From: DATLAN01 sp035527455
GTDB lineage: Bacteria; Planctomycetota; Planctomycetia; Pirellulales; Thermoguttaceae
Assembly (NCBI GenBank): GCA_035527455.1
Contig: DATLAN010000522.1
Location: forward strand, 1-7,281
Direction: 5' to 3'
DNA length: 7,281 nucleotides
Below, in pieces: positions 1 to 6,633 of this stretch (its first letter is position 1; each line of letters begins with the position of its first letter). Below the pieces are notes generated by a model. It was not told where the DNA came from, did no database searches, and saw only the letters and a list, made by a program, of their open reading frames with translations. Position numbers and translations under genes: made by a program.

Positions 1-791
1 CGATCGACCACGGCGTCCGCCCGGTCGCGATGCCCGGCGGTCCCTCGGCGGCGCGCAAGCGGCTTGGGAAGTTCCTCCGCGAGAAGCTCGCGCATTACGC
101 CACGGATCGCAACCATCCCGGCATCGACGGCACCAGCGGGCTGTCGCCTTATCTCCACTTCGGCCATATCTCGCCGCACGAAATCTTCCGCCAACTGGCC
201 AAGGCGGAAGACTGGGCGCCCACGCAACTCGCCGAGACGGCCACGGGCAAGCGAGAAGGTTGGTGGGGGATGGGCCCGTCGGCCGAAGGTTTCCTCGACG
301 AACTCGTGACCTGGCGGGAGATCGGCTTGAACATGTGTGCCCATGCCGAGGACTACGACCGATACGACTCCCTGCCGGACTGGGCGAAGAAAACGCTTGC
401 CGAACATGCGACCGACCGGCGCGAGTACGTCTACACCCAAAAGGAGTTCGAAGAGGCTCGCACCCACGATCGACTCTGGAATGCCGCCCAGACGCAACTC
501 GTCCACCAGGGGCGGATCCACAACTACCTGCGGATGCTGTGGGGAAAGAAGATCATCGAGTGGTCGCCCGGCCCCCGGGAAGCGCTCGACGTGATGATCG
601 AGTTGAACAACAAGTACGCGCTGGACGGCCGGGACCCGAACTCCTACAGCGGCATCTTCTGGGTGCTCGGCCGCTACGACCGCCCCTGGGGTCCGCAGCG
701 ACCGGTTTTCGGCAAGGTGCGATACATGAGTTCGGAAAACACGGCCCGAAAGCTCAAGCTGGGCAGCTATCTGGAAGACTATGCCCCATAA
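1..791 (+). CDS. phr: Class II CPD photolyase, C-terminal part (5'-truncated by window edge)
   Basis: Light-driven, FAD-dependent repair enzyme that splits cyclobutane pyrimidine dimers in DNA. The frame is open to the window edge (first full codon at base 3), so the N-terminal antenna domain lies outside; 262 residues are visible and include the FAD-binding helical domain. Seen: SPYLHFGHI (nt 144-170), THDRLWNAAQ (462-491), MLWGKKIIEW (534-563), LDGRDPNSYSGIFW (621-662) and the C-terminal PVFGKVRYM. These are class II rather than class I signatures. The tryptophans of LWNA, MLW and IEW are spaced 21 and 7 residues apart, matching the W360/W381/W388 electron-transfer triad described for the Methanosarcina mazei class II enzyme, so photoreduction should be intact. 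The first Asn of ELNN sits where N403 near the flavin would fall. kdsB follows after 112 bp on the same strand, with no evident functional link. The family call is firm; activity is inferred. Confidence 0.93.
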   Translation, partial: IDHGVRPVAMPGGPSAARKRLGKFLREKLAHYATDRNHPGIDGTSGLSPYLHFGHISPHEIFRQLAKAEDWAPTQLAETATGKREGWWGMGPSAEGFLDELVTWREIGLNMCAHAEDYDRYDSLPDWAKKTLAEHATDRREYVYTQKEFEEARTHDRLWNAAQTQLVHQGRIHNYLRMLWGKKIIEWSPGPREALDVMIELNNKYALDGRDPNSYSGIFWVLGRYDRPWGPQRPVFGKVRYMSSENTARKLKLGSYLEDYAP

Positions 792-903
792 CGTGCTACG
801 TCTTGCGGAACTCGTTGACGGTGGTCAGGGCAAAGAGCGGTCTTTCCCCAGGAACGGAAATCGGTTATGAATATCACGGTTTTCGGTCAAGGAGGATCGT
901 CCC

Positions 904-1689
904 ATGGCCCAGCCGGCTGCGAAACTGCGAGGTCACCGTATTAGCTATGTGGTGATTCCTGCGCGATTTGCCTCGACGAGGCTGCCGCAGAAGCTGCTGC
1001 TGAAGCAGACCGGAAAGTCGCTGATCCAACACACCTACGAAGCGGCGCAACGTGCCCGCCGTCCCGCCGGAATCTGCGTGGCAACCGACCACCCGAGGAT
1101 CTTCGAGGAGGTCCTTTCCTTCGGCGGCCGGGCCGAAATGACCGATCCGCAGGCCGCCAGCGGGACCGATCGGGTGGCCGAGGTCGCCCGAGGGCTCTTG
1201 GACGTGGATATCGTCGTCAACGTCCAGGGCGACGAGCCGGAACTCTCCGGCGAGGCGATCGATCTGGCCGTCGGCCTGCTCGAGCAGAATCCCGAGGCGG
1301 TCATGGCCACGCTGGCCACGCCGATCCGCCGAAAGGAGCAGCTCGAAGACCCCGCCTGCGTGAAAGTCGTGTTCGACCGCAGCGGCCGGGCCATCTACTT
1401 CAGCCGCAGCCCGATTCCCCATCCCCGAGAGTGGGATGATCGGCTGTTGTCGGCCGATCCGCCCCATTTCCACCAGCATATCGGCCTGTACGCCTACCGC
1501 CGCGATTTCCTCCTGCGGCTGGCCGAAATGCCGCCCTCGAATCTGGAGAAGATCGAGAAGCTCGAGCAATTGCGGGTGCTGGAGGCGGGGTACTCGATTC
1601 TCGTCGGCGTGGTCGACGAACCCACGATCGGAATCGACACGCCGGAGGACTATCGGGCGTTCGTCGAAAGACACCGGCTCGCAGGGTGA
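904..1689 (+). CDS. kdsB: 3-deoxy-manno-octulosonate cytidylyltransferase (CMP-Kdo synthetase)
   Basis: Cytoplasmic enzyme that activates Kdo with CTP to CMP-Kdo, the donor for the inner core of lipopolysaccharide. The 261-residue protein is close to the usual family length (about 245-255), with roughly ten extra residues at the N-terminus. Seen: the nucleotide-binding loop IPARFASTRLP (residues 18-28), SGTDR (86-90), NVQGDEP (106-112), YFSRSPIP (165-172), HIGLYAYR (192-199), LEKIEKLEQLR (214-224) and GIDTPED (243-249). By family knowledge, D110 and D245 are the Mg-binding aspartates. The ATG at 904 is chosen because a consensus AAGGAGG (889-895) lies 8 nt upstream and no other in-frame ATG fits before the CTP loop. 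The gene implies an outer membrane with Kdo-type LPS. It ends 6 bp from the convergent minus-strand gene, so the two transcripts probably overlap at their 3' ends. No other Kdo or lipid A gene is in the window. Confidence 0.96.
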   Translation: MAQPAAKLRGHRISYVVIPARFASTRLPQKLLLKQTGKSLIQHTYEAAQRARRPAGICVATDHPRIFEEVLSFGGRAEMTDPQAASGTDRVAEVARGLLDVDIVVNVQGDEPELSGEAIDLAVGLLEQNPEAVMATLATPIRRKEQLEDPACVKVVFDRSGRAIYFSRSPIPHPREWDDRLLSADPPHFHQHIGLYAYRRDFLLRLAEMPPSNLEKIEKLEQLRVLEAGYSILVGVVDEPTIGIDTPEDYRAFVERHRLAG

Positions 1690-1695
1690 TGACGT

Positions 1696-4600
1696 CTATC
1701 GACCGGCCCCGGCAATCCGCTCGACGACCATTTCGTGGTGTTTCGCATAGCGCGAATCGCGCGGGGCCAACTCGACCGCCCGCCGGCTATGGCGCCGCGC
1801 CGGATCGAGCCTGCCGGTTCTCAAGTAGACACCGCCCAACAGGTCGTGGGCCTCGGCCGAGTCGGGCCAGTGGGCAAGACAATCCTGGAACGCCCGTTCC
1901 GCTTCTTCCACCCGGTTCAGCCGGAAGCGGATTTCACCGAGATGAATCAACACCTTCGGCGAAAGCGGCGGCCGGATTTCGGCCAGTTGCTCGTAGAGAA
2001 CACCGGCCTCCTCATCGCGGCCGGCCATCAACAGTTTCTCGGCCAGCCGCATCGCCAGCACCGTGTGGCCGGGCCGCTCGGCCAACGCCCCCTGCAAATC
2101 GGCTATCTCCCGAAGCAACTCGGCGCGGCAGGTCGCCACGTGGACTTCCCCCGGGTTCAGGGCGTCGGCAAGCTCCATCTGACGCCGCCGCACCTTGTGA
2201 TCGCCCAGGAGCTGAGCCACCTGCGCGTGGAAAATGTGCGTGGTCGCCTCGAAACGCCGCTCGATTGCTCCTCGGTCCACGGGCGGGGCGACGAACTCCT
2301 CGACGTACGGCGTGATCGGTGTTCGACACCCGGCGAGCATCGCCAGCGTGCTCGAAAGGCTTTCCTGTTCGGAAATCGGGACCGCGCAGCTAAACTCCAG
2401 GCGCGGGCGGTCGTCGGTGTTCGGCAGATCGTCGGCAACCAGATCGGCAATGGCCGCTGCGTCGCACATGTGGCAATCGAGCAGGTCGTAGACGTTGTGG
2501 ATCGCGATATCGTCCAAGTCCTTGGCCACGTCCGCACGCGCGACGACCTCCTTCAGCCGGCCGAAATCGATCCGCAACGGCGAAAGGCTCCCGAGGATCA
2601 GCGCGTGCTTGTTCAGGCAGTTGCTCGCCACCCAGAGCGAAGTGTGCGGAAAGACGTCTTGAAAGCTTCGCAGGATCATGCGCAGTTCCGTCGGTCGCAG
2701 ATCCAGCGGCACCCAGCATGAGAAGAGCCCCCCGTCGGCCAGCCGCTCGCGGCAGTTGCGGAAGTGATCGACCGTATACAGGGCGGAGCTGCCGCTGGAG
2801 CCCGGATAGACCGAATCGTTCATCACGACGTCGAACTTCTCGTTCGACAGACGTGCGAAGTTCTTGCCGTCCATGATGATCTTGCGGACGCGAGGGTCGC
2901 GGTAGGAACCGTGGTTGAGTTCCTCGAAGAACTCGCCGGCGTCGAACACCGCCGGACAAATCTCCACGACCGTGTAGTCCTTCACGCCGAAATCGAGGCC
3001 CACGCGGGTCGTTTCCCCGCTGCCGAAGCCGATTTGGACCACGCGCCGTGGATTGGGGTGCAGACACAAGGGGATGTAGCCTTGCAGCTTCTGCGTCGTG
3101 CGCAGCATGAAGTCCCGGCCGGCCACATCGACGCCGCAGACCGCGATCAGCCGCTCGCCGTTGGGCAGGTCGTGAACGGTCACCGTCCCCGTGCTGTGCT
3201 CCTTGACGAAGACGATCTCGCTCGGGTTGTGGTAGGCATTGATCGTCTGGTGGAACACGTCCGAGGAGGTCAGCGGGACGGCCACCACGACCAGTGCGGC
3301 AACCGGCATGGCCACGGCGTACCGGCCCAGTCGAGATCGCCCCGCGGCCGGCCCCATCGACTGCCAGACCAGGATCACGCCGACCGTCGAATTCAACGCC
3401 ACCACCAGCAACAGGCTCAGATAGGTCCCCAACGCCGGCAGCAGCACGAACCCGGCCGCGAACGAACCCAACACGCAACCAATCGTGTTCGCGGCGTAGA
3501 TCTGTCCCACGCGGCGGCCCACGGGCACGTTTCCCGCCAGGCACAAGGCCGCAACGATCGGAAACGCCGCGCCCATCAACAACGCAGGCACCAACAGCAC
3601 GGCCAGCGCGTCGACGAATCGGGCCAAAACGACTGCCCAATGTCCGGAGAAGGAGATCTGCATCGACAGCCAATAGTCGATGCGTTCCAGCCGGGCCAAG
3701 AGAGCCACCGAAACCAGCACGCTCAGACCGACCAGGACCTCGACCACGCCGAAGGACAACAACGGCCGCCGTAAACGCGGCACGAGAAATCGGGCCGAAA
3801 GGCAACTGCCGATCGCGATGCCCAGGAGAAACGCGGTCAGCATCGTGGCGAAGGCGTAGACCGAGGTGCTCAGCACGAAGATCAACACCCGCGTCAGCAG
3901 CACCTCATAGGCCATCGCACAGAAACCGGTGATGCCGAAGGCGATCATCACCAGATGAAAGGTCGCCGCCGTAACCGGCTGTGCGGGTTTGGCGGTGCGA
4001 GGCGGCGACTTGGCCCTTCCCCTGCTCCTGTCCTTTTCCTTCTTGAGCACAGTGGGTACCGTCTCCACGGATACGGGCCGCTCGGCATAGCACCCCAGCG
4101 CCGCCGCCAGCAGGCCCACGCCCAAAGCGACCCCTCCGGCGAGAAACAGACACCCGCTCACACCGAGTTGTTCCAGCAGCACGAAACCCGCCAGAAAACA
4201 CCCGGCCACGGCGCCGAACGTGTTGACGGCGTAGAGGTACCCAACTTCGCGTCCCGGCTGACGATTCCGGCAGCCCAGGTGGCGCGACAGCACCGGCAGC
4301 GTGCCGCCCATCAGCATCGTCGGCGGCAGAAGCAGTAGCACCGAAAGAGGCAAACGGACGGCGTTCAGCAATAGGAAGCCCGGCTCGACCGACCGATAGA
4401 ACCAGGCGTAAACGGCGTCGCTTCCCGCCGCCAGCAACGGAAAGGCGATCGCGTAGAGACCGACGCCGATCTCCAGACAGCCGTACAACAGCAGCGGCCG
4501 ACGGATTCGATCGGCCACGCGTCCCAGCAACAGGCTGCCGGCCGCCAGCCCCAGCATGTAGGTCGTCAGCACGGCGCTGGCCGCATAGACCGTATTGCCG

Positions 4601-4713
4601 AACACGGTTCCCAAGACCCGTGTCCAGACGACTTCCAGGATCAGTCCCGTCGCACCCGACGCCAGGAAAAACAGCAGTACCGCCGCGCGAAACTCCTGCC
4701 CGTGCTCTTTCAT
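1696..4713 (-). CDS. Membrane-anchored spermidine-synthase-like protein with C-terminal TPRs
   Basis: A 1005-residue protein of the MFS-fused spermidine synthase type; role unknown. Domains, counted from the chosen start: a hydrophobic block at 9-212, a charged linker at 224-246 (KKEKDRSRGR...), a second hydrophobic block at 251-454, a last hydrophobic segment near 473-481, a Rossmann methyltransferase-like domain at about 484-776, and three TPR-like repeats at about 883-985. The two membrane blocks are an internal duplication: TGLILEVVWTRVL recurs as TGFCAMAYEVLLTRVL, and NTFGAVAGCFLAGFVLL as NTIGCVLGSFAAGFVLL. The Rossmann domain has IGFGSGE (561-567), an acidic residue ending strand 2 (E584) and DGKNF (615-619). 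At the catalytic loop NDSVYP (632-637) the first Asp is kept, but the second Asp of the usual D-x-x-D-P is Tyr. The upstream polyamine-gate acidic motif is also not recognisable. True spermidine synthesis is therefore doubtful. The start at 4713 has a ribosome binding site; a longer form from 4785 would add 24 poorly supported residues. Confidence 0.88.
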   Translation of the reverse strand: MKEHGQEFRAAVLLFFLASGATGLILEVVWTRVLGTVFGNTVYAASAVLTTYMLGLAAGSLLLGRVADRIRRPLLLYGCLEIGVGLYAIAFPLLAAGSDAVYAWFYRSVEPGFLLLNAVRLPLSVLLLLPPTMLMGGTLPVLSRHLGCRNRQPGREVGYLYAVNTFGAVAGCFLAGFVLLEQLGVSGCLFLAGGVALGVGLLAAALGCYAERPVSVETVPTVLKKEKDRSRGRAKSPPRTAKPAQPVTAATFHLVMIAFGITGFCAMAYEVLLTRVLIFVLSTSVYAFATMLTAFLLGIAIGSCLSARFLVPRLRRPLLSFGVVEVLVGLSVLVSVALLARLERIDYWLSMQISFSGHWAVVLARFVDALAVLLVPALLMGAAFPIVAALCLAGNVPVGRRVGQIYAANTIGCVLGSFAAGFVLLPALGTYLSLLLVVALNSTVGVILVWQSMGPAAGRSRLGRYAVAMPVAALVVVAVPLTSSDVFHQTINAYHNPSEIVFVKEHSTGTVTVHDLPNGERLIAVCGVDVAGRDFMLRTTQKLQGYIPLCLHPNPRRVVQIGFGSGETTRVGLDFGVKDYTVVEICPAVFDAGEFFEELNHGSYRDPRVRKIIMDGKNFARLSNEKFDVVMNDSVYPGSSGSSALYTVDHFRNCRERLADGGLFSCWVPLDLRPTELRMILRSFQDVFPHTSLWVASNCLNKHALILGSLSPLRIDFGRLKEVVARADVAKDLDDIAIHNVYDLLDCHMCDAAAIADLVADDLPNTDDRPRLEFSCAVPISEQESLSSTLAMLAGCRTPITPYVEEFVAPPVDRGAIERRFEATTHIFHAQVAQLLGDHKVRRRQMELADALNPGEVHVATCRAELLREIADLQGALAERPGHTVLAMRLAEKLLMAGRDEEAGVLYEQLAEIRPPLSPKVLIHLGEIRFRLNRVEEAERAFQDCLAHWPDSAEAHDLLGGVYLRTGRLDPARRHSRRAVELAPRDSRYAKHHEMVVERIAGAGR

Positions 4714-4718
4714 TCCCG

Positions 4719-4724
4719 CCTCCC
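4719..4724 (-). promoter_or_regulatory. Ribosome binding site selecting the 4713 start
   Basis: The minus strand reads GGGAGG, 5 nt before the ATG at 4713. The hydrophobic N-terminus begins within ten residues of this ATG, as in related proteins. The in-frame ATG at 4785 would prepend an Arg- and His-containing stretch unlike a membrane-protein N-terminus. This is why the shorter start was chosen. Confidence 0.6.
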
Positions 4725-4931
4725 AAGCGAACGCCCTTCTCGTTCCGCCAGAAACGAGATGCCGGTGGTCACGGCCGCCGGGCAATCAACCCGACGGCAC
4801 CGCACCCGCGATGAAAAAGCCTCTTCTTCCTGTTATTCGAGAGTTTTCTTCATTAAATCGCAGTTTTTCCTTACACTCCCTTCCAGTAAACACCAGATCG
4901 ACCGTCCTGTCAAGGATCCCGGAGACGGGCC

Positions 4932-5020
4932 GTCGAAAAAGGGGACAGGCTCCGGGTCGGCGTACGTTCTTCGCGACTCCGCAGCCGAAGCACGGCCCGG
5001 AGCCAGTCCCCATTTTCGAC
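4932..5020. repeat. Large imperfect inverted repeat downstream of the sulfatase gene
   Basis: Two 25-nt arms, 4932-4956 and 4996-5020, match as reverse complements at 23 of 25 positions. The left arm begins GTCGAAAAAGGGGACAGG and the right arm ends CCCCATTTTCGAC. The 39-nt spacer carries a weaker CTTCG/CGAAG pairing. The element begins 23 nt past the sulfatase stop (5044) in the direction of transcription, so it could fold in the mRNA as a stabilising or terminating hairpin. No run of U follows the stem, so it is not a classic intrinsic terminator. Its size and shape fit a dispersed REP-type or MITE-like element; that is inference. Confidence 0.75.
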
Positions 5021-5043
5021 TCGCCACCTATGATTCGAGTTGA

Positions 5044-6375
5044 TCACTCCTTGACCTTCTTGCCCGCCCGTGGATTCATCCGCCGGGTGGCTTCTTCCGT
5101 GACGGCGCGTTGTTCGTCGAGCGAGGCCTTCAGTTCCGCGTAGACGCCGCGCAGCGTCTCGGGCAGCCGGTCCACGTCCAGCGGACTTTTCTCCGTGAAA
5201 TCGTCGACCACGTCGAAGAACTGCCCGTCGGCGTAGAGCTTGTGGCGGCGGTCGCGGGTGTGCTGGCTTTCCTTGCCGCGATTGCCGTCGCGCTGGTACC
5301 AGCAGTAGATCGATCGCCGGCCTTCGAAGGGTTGCCCTTGCAGCAGCGGAGCGAAGCTCATCCCGTCGACGTCGAGCCCGGCGGGGACCTTCGCGCCGGC
5401 CACCTCGGCCAGGGTCGGCAGCATGTCGCTGAAATCGATCAGGGTGTCGGACACCCGGCCCTCGGGCAGCGTGCCCGGCCAACTGACCACCAGCGGCACG
5501 TGGGTTCCGTTGTCGCGGGTGCTGCCCTTTCCGCCCGGATAGGGTCGGCCGTCGAGCATCGACGTGATGCCCGTGTTGGTGCCGTTGTCGCCGGTGAACA
5601 GCAGCAGGGTGTTCTCGCGGATGCCGAGCGACTCGAGCTTGTCGGCGACCTTGCCCACGAGCTTGTCGGTGTAGGCGATCATGTCGGGGAAGTACTTCGT
5701 GTCGCCGGCCCCCGGCTTGCCGGGCGAGGTCTTGTCGTAGTCGGGGCTGTCGGGCGTGGGCTCGAACGGAAAGTGCGGCAGGATCATCGGATAATAGGCG
5801 AAGAAGGGGCCGTCCTTGTGCCGCTCGATGAAATCGCACAGGTAATCGCTGACGATATCCGGCCCGTACTCGCCGTCGCGGTAGTCGATCTCTTTCCCGT
5901 TGATCTCCAGTCCCGGGTTGGCGTAGCGGCCCGGGCGGCGGGTAAGCTGCCAGAGGCAATACTCGTCGAAGCCGAAGTGTTTTGGAGCCTCGAATCCGCC
6001 GCTGAGCTGCCATTTCCCCACGATGCAGGTCGCGTAGCCGGCCCGCTTCAGGACGTGGCCGAACGTCGTGGCCTCCGGATCGAGCAGACCGAAGCGGATG
6101 TAGTTCCGGTTGTTGTAGATGCCGGTCATGATTTGCACCCGCGAGGGCGTGCAGATCGGCTGGGAATGGCAGTGTACGAACCGCATGCCGCCTTGGGCCA
6201 GCGCGTCCAGCCGCGGCGTCTTGTAGGTGTTGCTGCCGTTGGAGGAAAGACACTCGTAGCCGAGATCGTCGGCCATGATCAGCACGATGTTGGGACGATT
6301 GACTTCGGCTCCGGTCGCCATCGTGCCGAAGCCGGCCGTCAGTGCGACGAGAAGCAGGCTGGAGAAGACCCTCAT
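5044..6375 (-). CDS. Secreted sulfatase (formylglycine type)
   Basis: A 443-residue sulfate-ester hydrolase of the alkaline-phosphatase superfamily, probably acting outside the cytoplasm on sulfated polysaccharides or other sulfate esters; the substrate cannot be read from sequence. The N-terminus is a signal peptide (MRVFSSLLLVALTAG, likely cleaved near TGA/E at residue 23) without a lipobox. Seen: metal-binding DD (36-37) in the segment RPNIVLIMADDLGY, the formylglycine motif C75-T-P-S-R79, GKW (120-122), PHFPF (200-204), GDNG (262-265) and K283 in GGKGSTRDNGTHVP. C75 must be converted to formylglycine by a maturase not encoded in the window. The usual His of GKWHL is Gln (Q123), a possible subfamily trait. 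The C-terminal tail is short and basic (RAGKKVKE). The ATG at 6375 has AGGA 6 nt upstream. Directly upstream lies the tandem repeat block, and a large hairpin follows the stop. Confidence 0.95.
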   Translation of the reverse strand: MRVFSSLLLVALTAGFGTMATGAEVNRPNIVLIMADDLGYECLSSNGSNTYKTPRLDALAQGGMRFVHCHSQPICTPSRVQIMTGIYNNRNYIRFGLLDPEATTFGHVLKRAGYATCIVGKWQLSGGFEAPKHFGFDEYCLWQLTRRPGRYANPGLEINGKEIDYRDGEYGPDIVSDYLCDFIERHKDGPFFAYYPMILPHFPFEPTPDSPDYDKTSPGKPGAGDTKYFPDMIAYTDKLVGKVADKLESLGIRENTLLLFTGDNGTNTGITSMLDGRPYPGGKGSTRDNGTHVPLVVSWPGTLPEGRVSDTLIDFSDMLPTLAEVAGAKVPAGLDVDGMSFAPLLQGQPFEGRRSIYCWYQRDGNRGKESQHTRDRRHKLYADGQFFDVVDDFTEKSPLDVDRLPETLRGVYAELKASLDEQRAVTEEATRRMNPRAGKKVKE

Positions 6376-6388
6376 GATGGTTCCTTTC

Positions 6389-6480
6389 TCAAGTAGGTCA
6401 GGGCTTGCCCTGACAACAAGTCAAGTAGGTCAGGGCTTGCCCTGACAACAAGTCAAGTAGGTCAGGGCTTGCCCTGACAG
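6389..6480. repeat. Tandem 32-bp palindromic repeat, 2.8 copies
   Basis: Units at 6389-6420, 6421-6452 and 6453-6480; the first two are identical and the third matches for its first 27 bases before diverging. Each unit carries the palindrome GTCAGGGC-TT-GCCCTGAC (8-bp arms, 2-nt loop) plus a linker reading AACAAGTCA between elements. The array begins only 13 bp upstream of the sulfatase ATG. Absence of variable spacers rules out CRISPR. It resembles a REP-type intergenic palindrome that has been tandemly amplified. Confidence 0.95.
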
Positions 6481-6490
6481 ATTCCGCTCT

Positions 6491-6515
6491 CGTTCCCAAA
6501 CTCTCTTCGGGAACG
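6491..6515. repeat. Inverted repeat CGTTCCC / GGGAACG
   Basis: Perfect 7-bp arms (6491-6497 and 6509-6515) around an 11-nt loop. The arm sequence is shared with the stronger palindrome at 6570-6593, so this is probably a degenerate copy of the same element. Confidence 0.6.
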
Positions 6516-6544
6516 TTTCTTGGAAAAACTCTCCTTCCCACCGA

Positions 6545-6561
6545 GCGAAGCGGAGCTTCGC
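6545..6561. repeat. Inverted repeat GCGAAGC / GCTTCGC
   Basis: Perfect 7-bp arms around the 3-nt loop GGA. It lies 8 bp from the next palindrome (6570-6593). Both have a purine-rich loop ending in GGA followed by GCTT, so they may be parts of one composite element. Confidence 0.6.
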
Positions 6562-6569
6562 GGAACGGG

Positions 6570-6593
6570 GTTCCCAAGCCGGAGCTTGGGAAC
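6570..6593. repeat. Palindrome GTTCCCAAGC / GCTTGGGAAC
   Basis: Perfect 10-bp arms (6570-6579 and 6584-6593) around the loop CGGA. Similar GTTCCCAAGC-type palindromes are, as far as I recall, common between genes in planctomycetes and cyanobacteria; I could not check this. It could form a strong hairpin in a transcript running towards the sulfatase. Confidence 0.8.
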
Positions 6594-6610
6594 CACGAAA
6601 ACCGGTGTGT

Positions 6611-6633
6611 GTCAGGGCAAGCCCTGACCTACT
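6611..6633. repeat. Inverted-orientation copy of the 23-bp repeat element
   Basis: An exact reverse complement of the 23-bp core seen at 6392-6414, 6424-6446 and 6456-6478 (the core palindrome plus AGTAG). Together the left array and this copy bracket 6389-6633 with inverted ends. The copy contains the stop codon (6629-6631, TAG on the minus strand) of the propeller relic, so it sits exactly at that gene's 3' end. Confidence 0.9.

Larger units (their letters stand above)
4714..5043. other. 330-bp intergenic gap with AT-rich patch
   Basis: No gene is supported here; open frames across it lack coding character and a plausible start. The gap falls into three parts. Next to the membrane-protein gene is a GC-rich stretch holding that gene's ribosome binding site. 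Bases about 4810-4895 are clearly AT-rich for this genome (for example TTTTCTTCATTAAATCGC on the plus strand) and are the likeliest place for the minus-strand gene's promoter, although no well-spaced -35/-10 pair stands out. The last part, 4932-5020, is the large inverted repeat listed separately. Confidence 0.5.

Noticed and set aside
815..872. Promoter upstream of kdsB (TTGACG at 815, TATGAA at 866)
   Set aside because: The two hexamers are about 45 bp apart, and neither has a partner at normal spacing.
867..944. Short plus-strand frame starting at 867 and overlapping the kdsB start
   Set aside because: 25 codons, no ribosome binding site of its own and no recognisable leader-peptide composition.
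2764..3774. Long plus-strand open frame antisense to the membrane-protein gene
   Set aside because: Its His/Gln/Arg-rich composition is typical of a mirror frame in GC-rich DNA, and the opposite strand has clear domains.
4714..4785. Longer N-terminus for the membrane protein (start at 4785)
   Set aside because: The added 24 residues are not hydrophobic and lack family resemblance; the 4713 ATG has GGGAGG 5 nt upstream.
4786..5027. Small minus-strand open frames in the intergenic gap
   Set aside because: They cross the inverted repeat, lack ribosome binding sites and show no protein-like pattern.
5110..6396. 428-codon plus-strand open frame over the sulfatase
   Set aside because: No motif or ribosome binding site; the minus strand encodes an unmistakable sulfatase.
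6389..6480. CRISPR-like array
   Set aside because: The repeats are palindromic and joined by identical 9-bp linkers, not unique spacers of 25-40 bp, and no cas gene is present.
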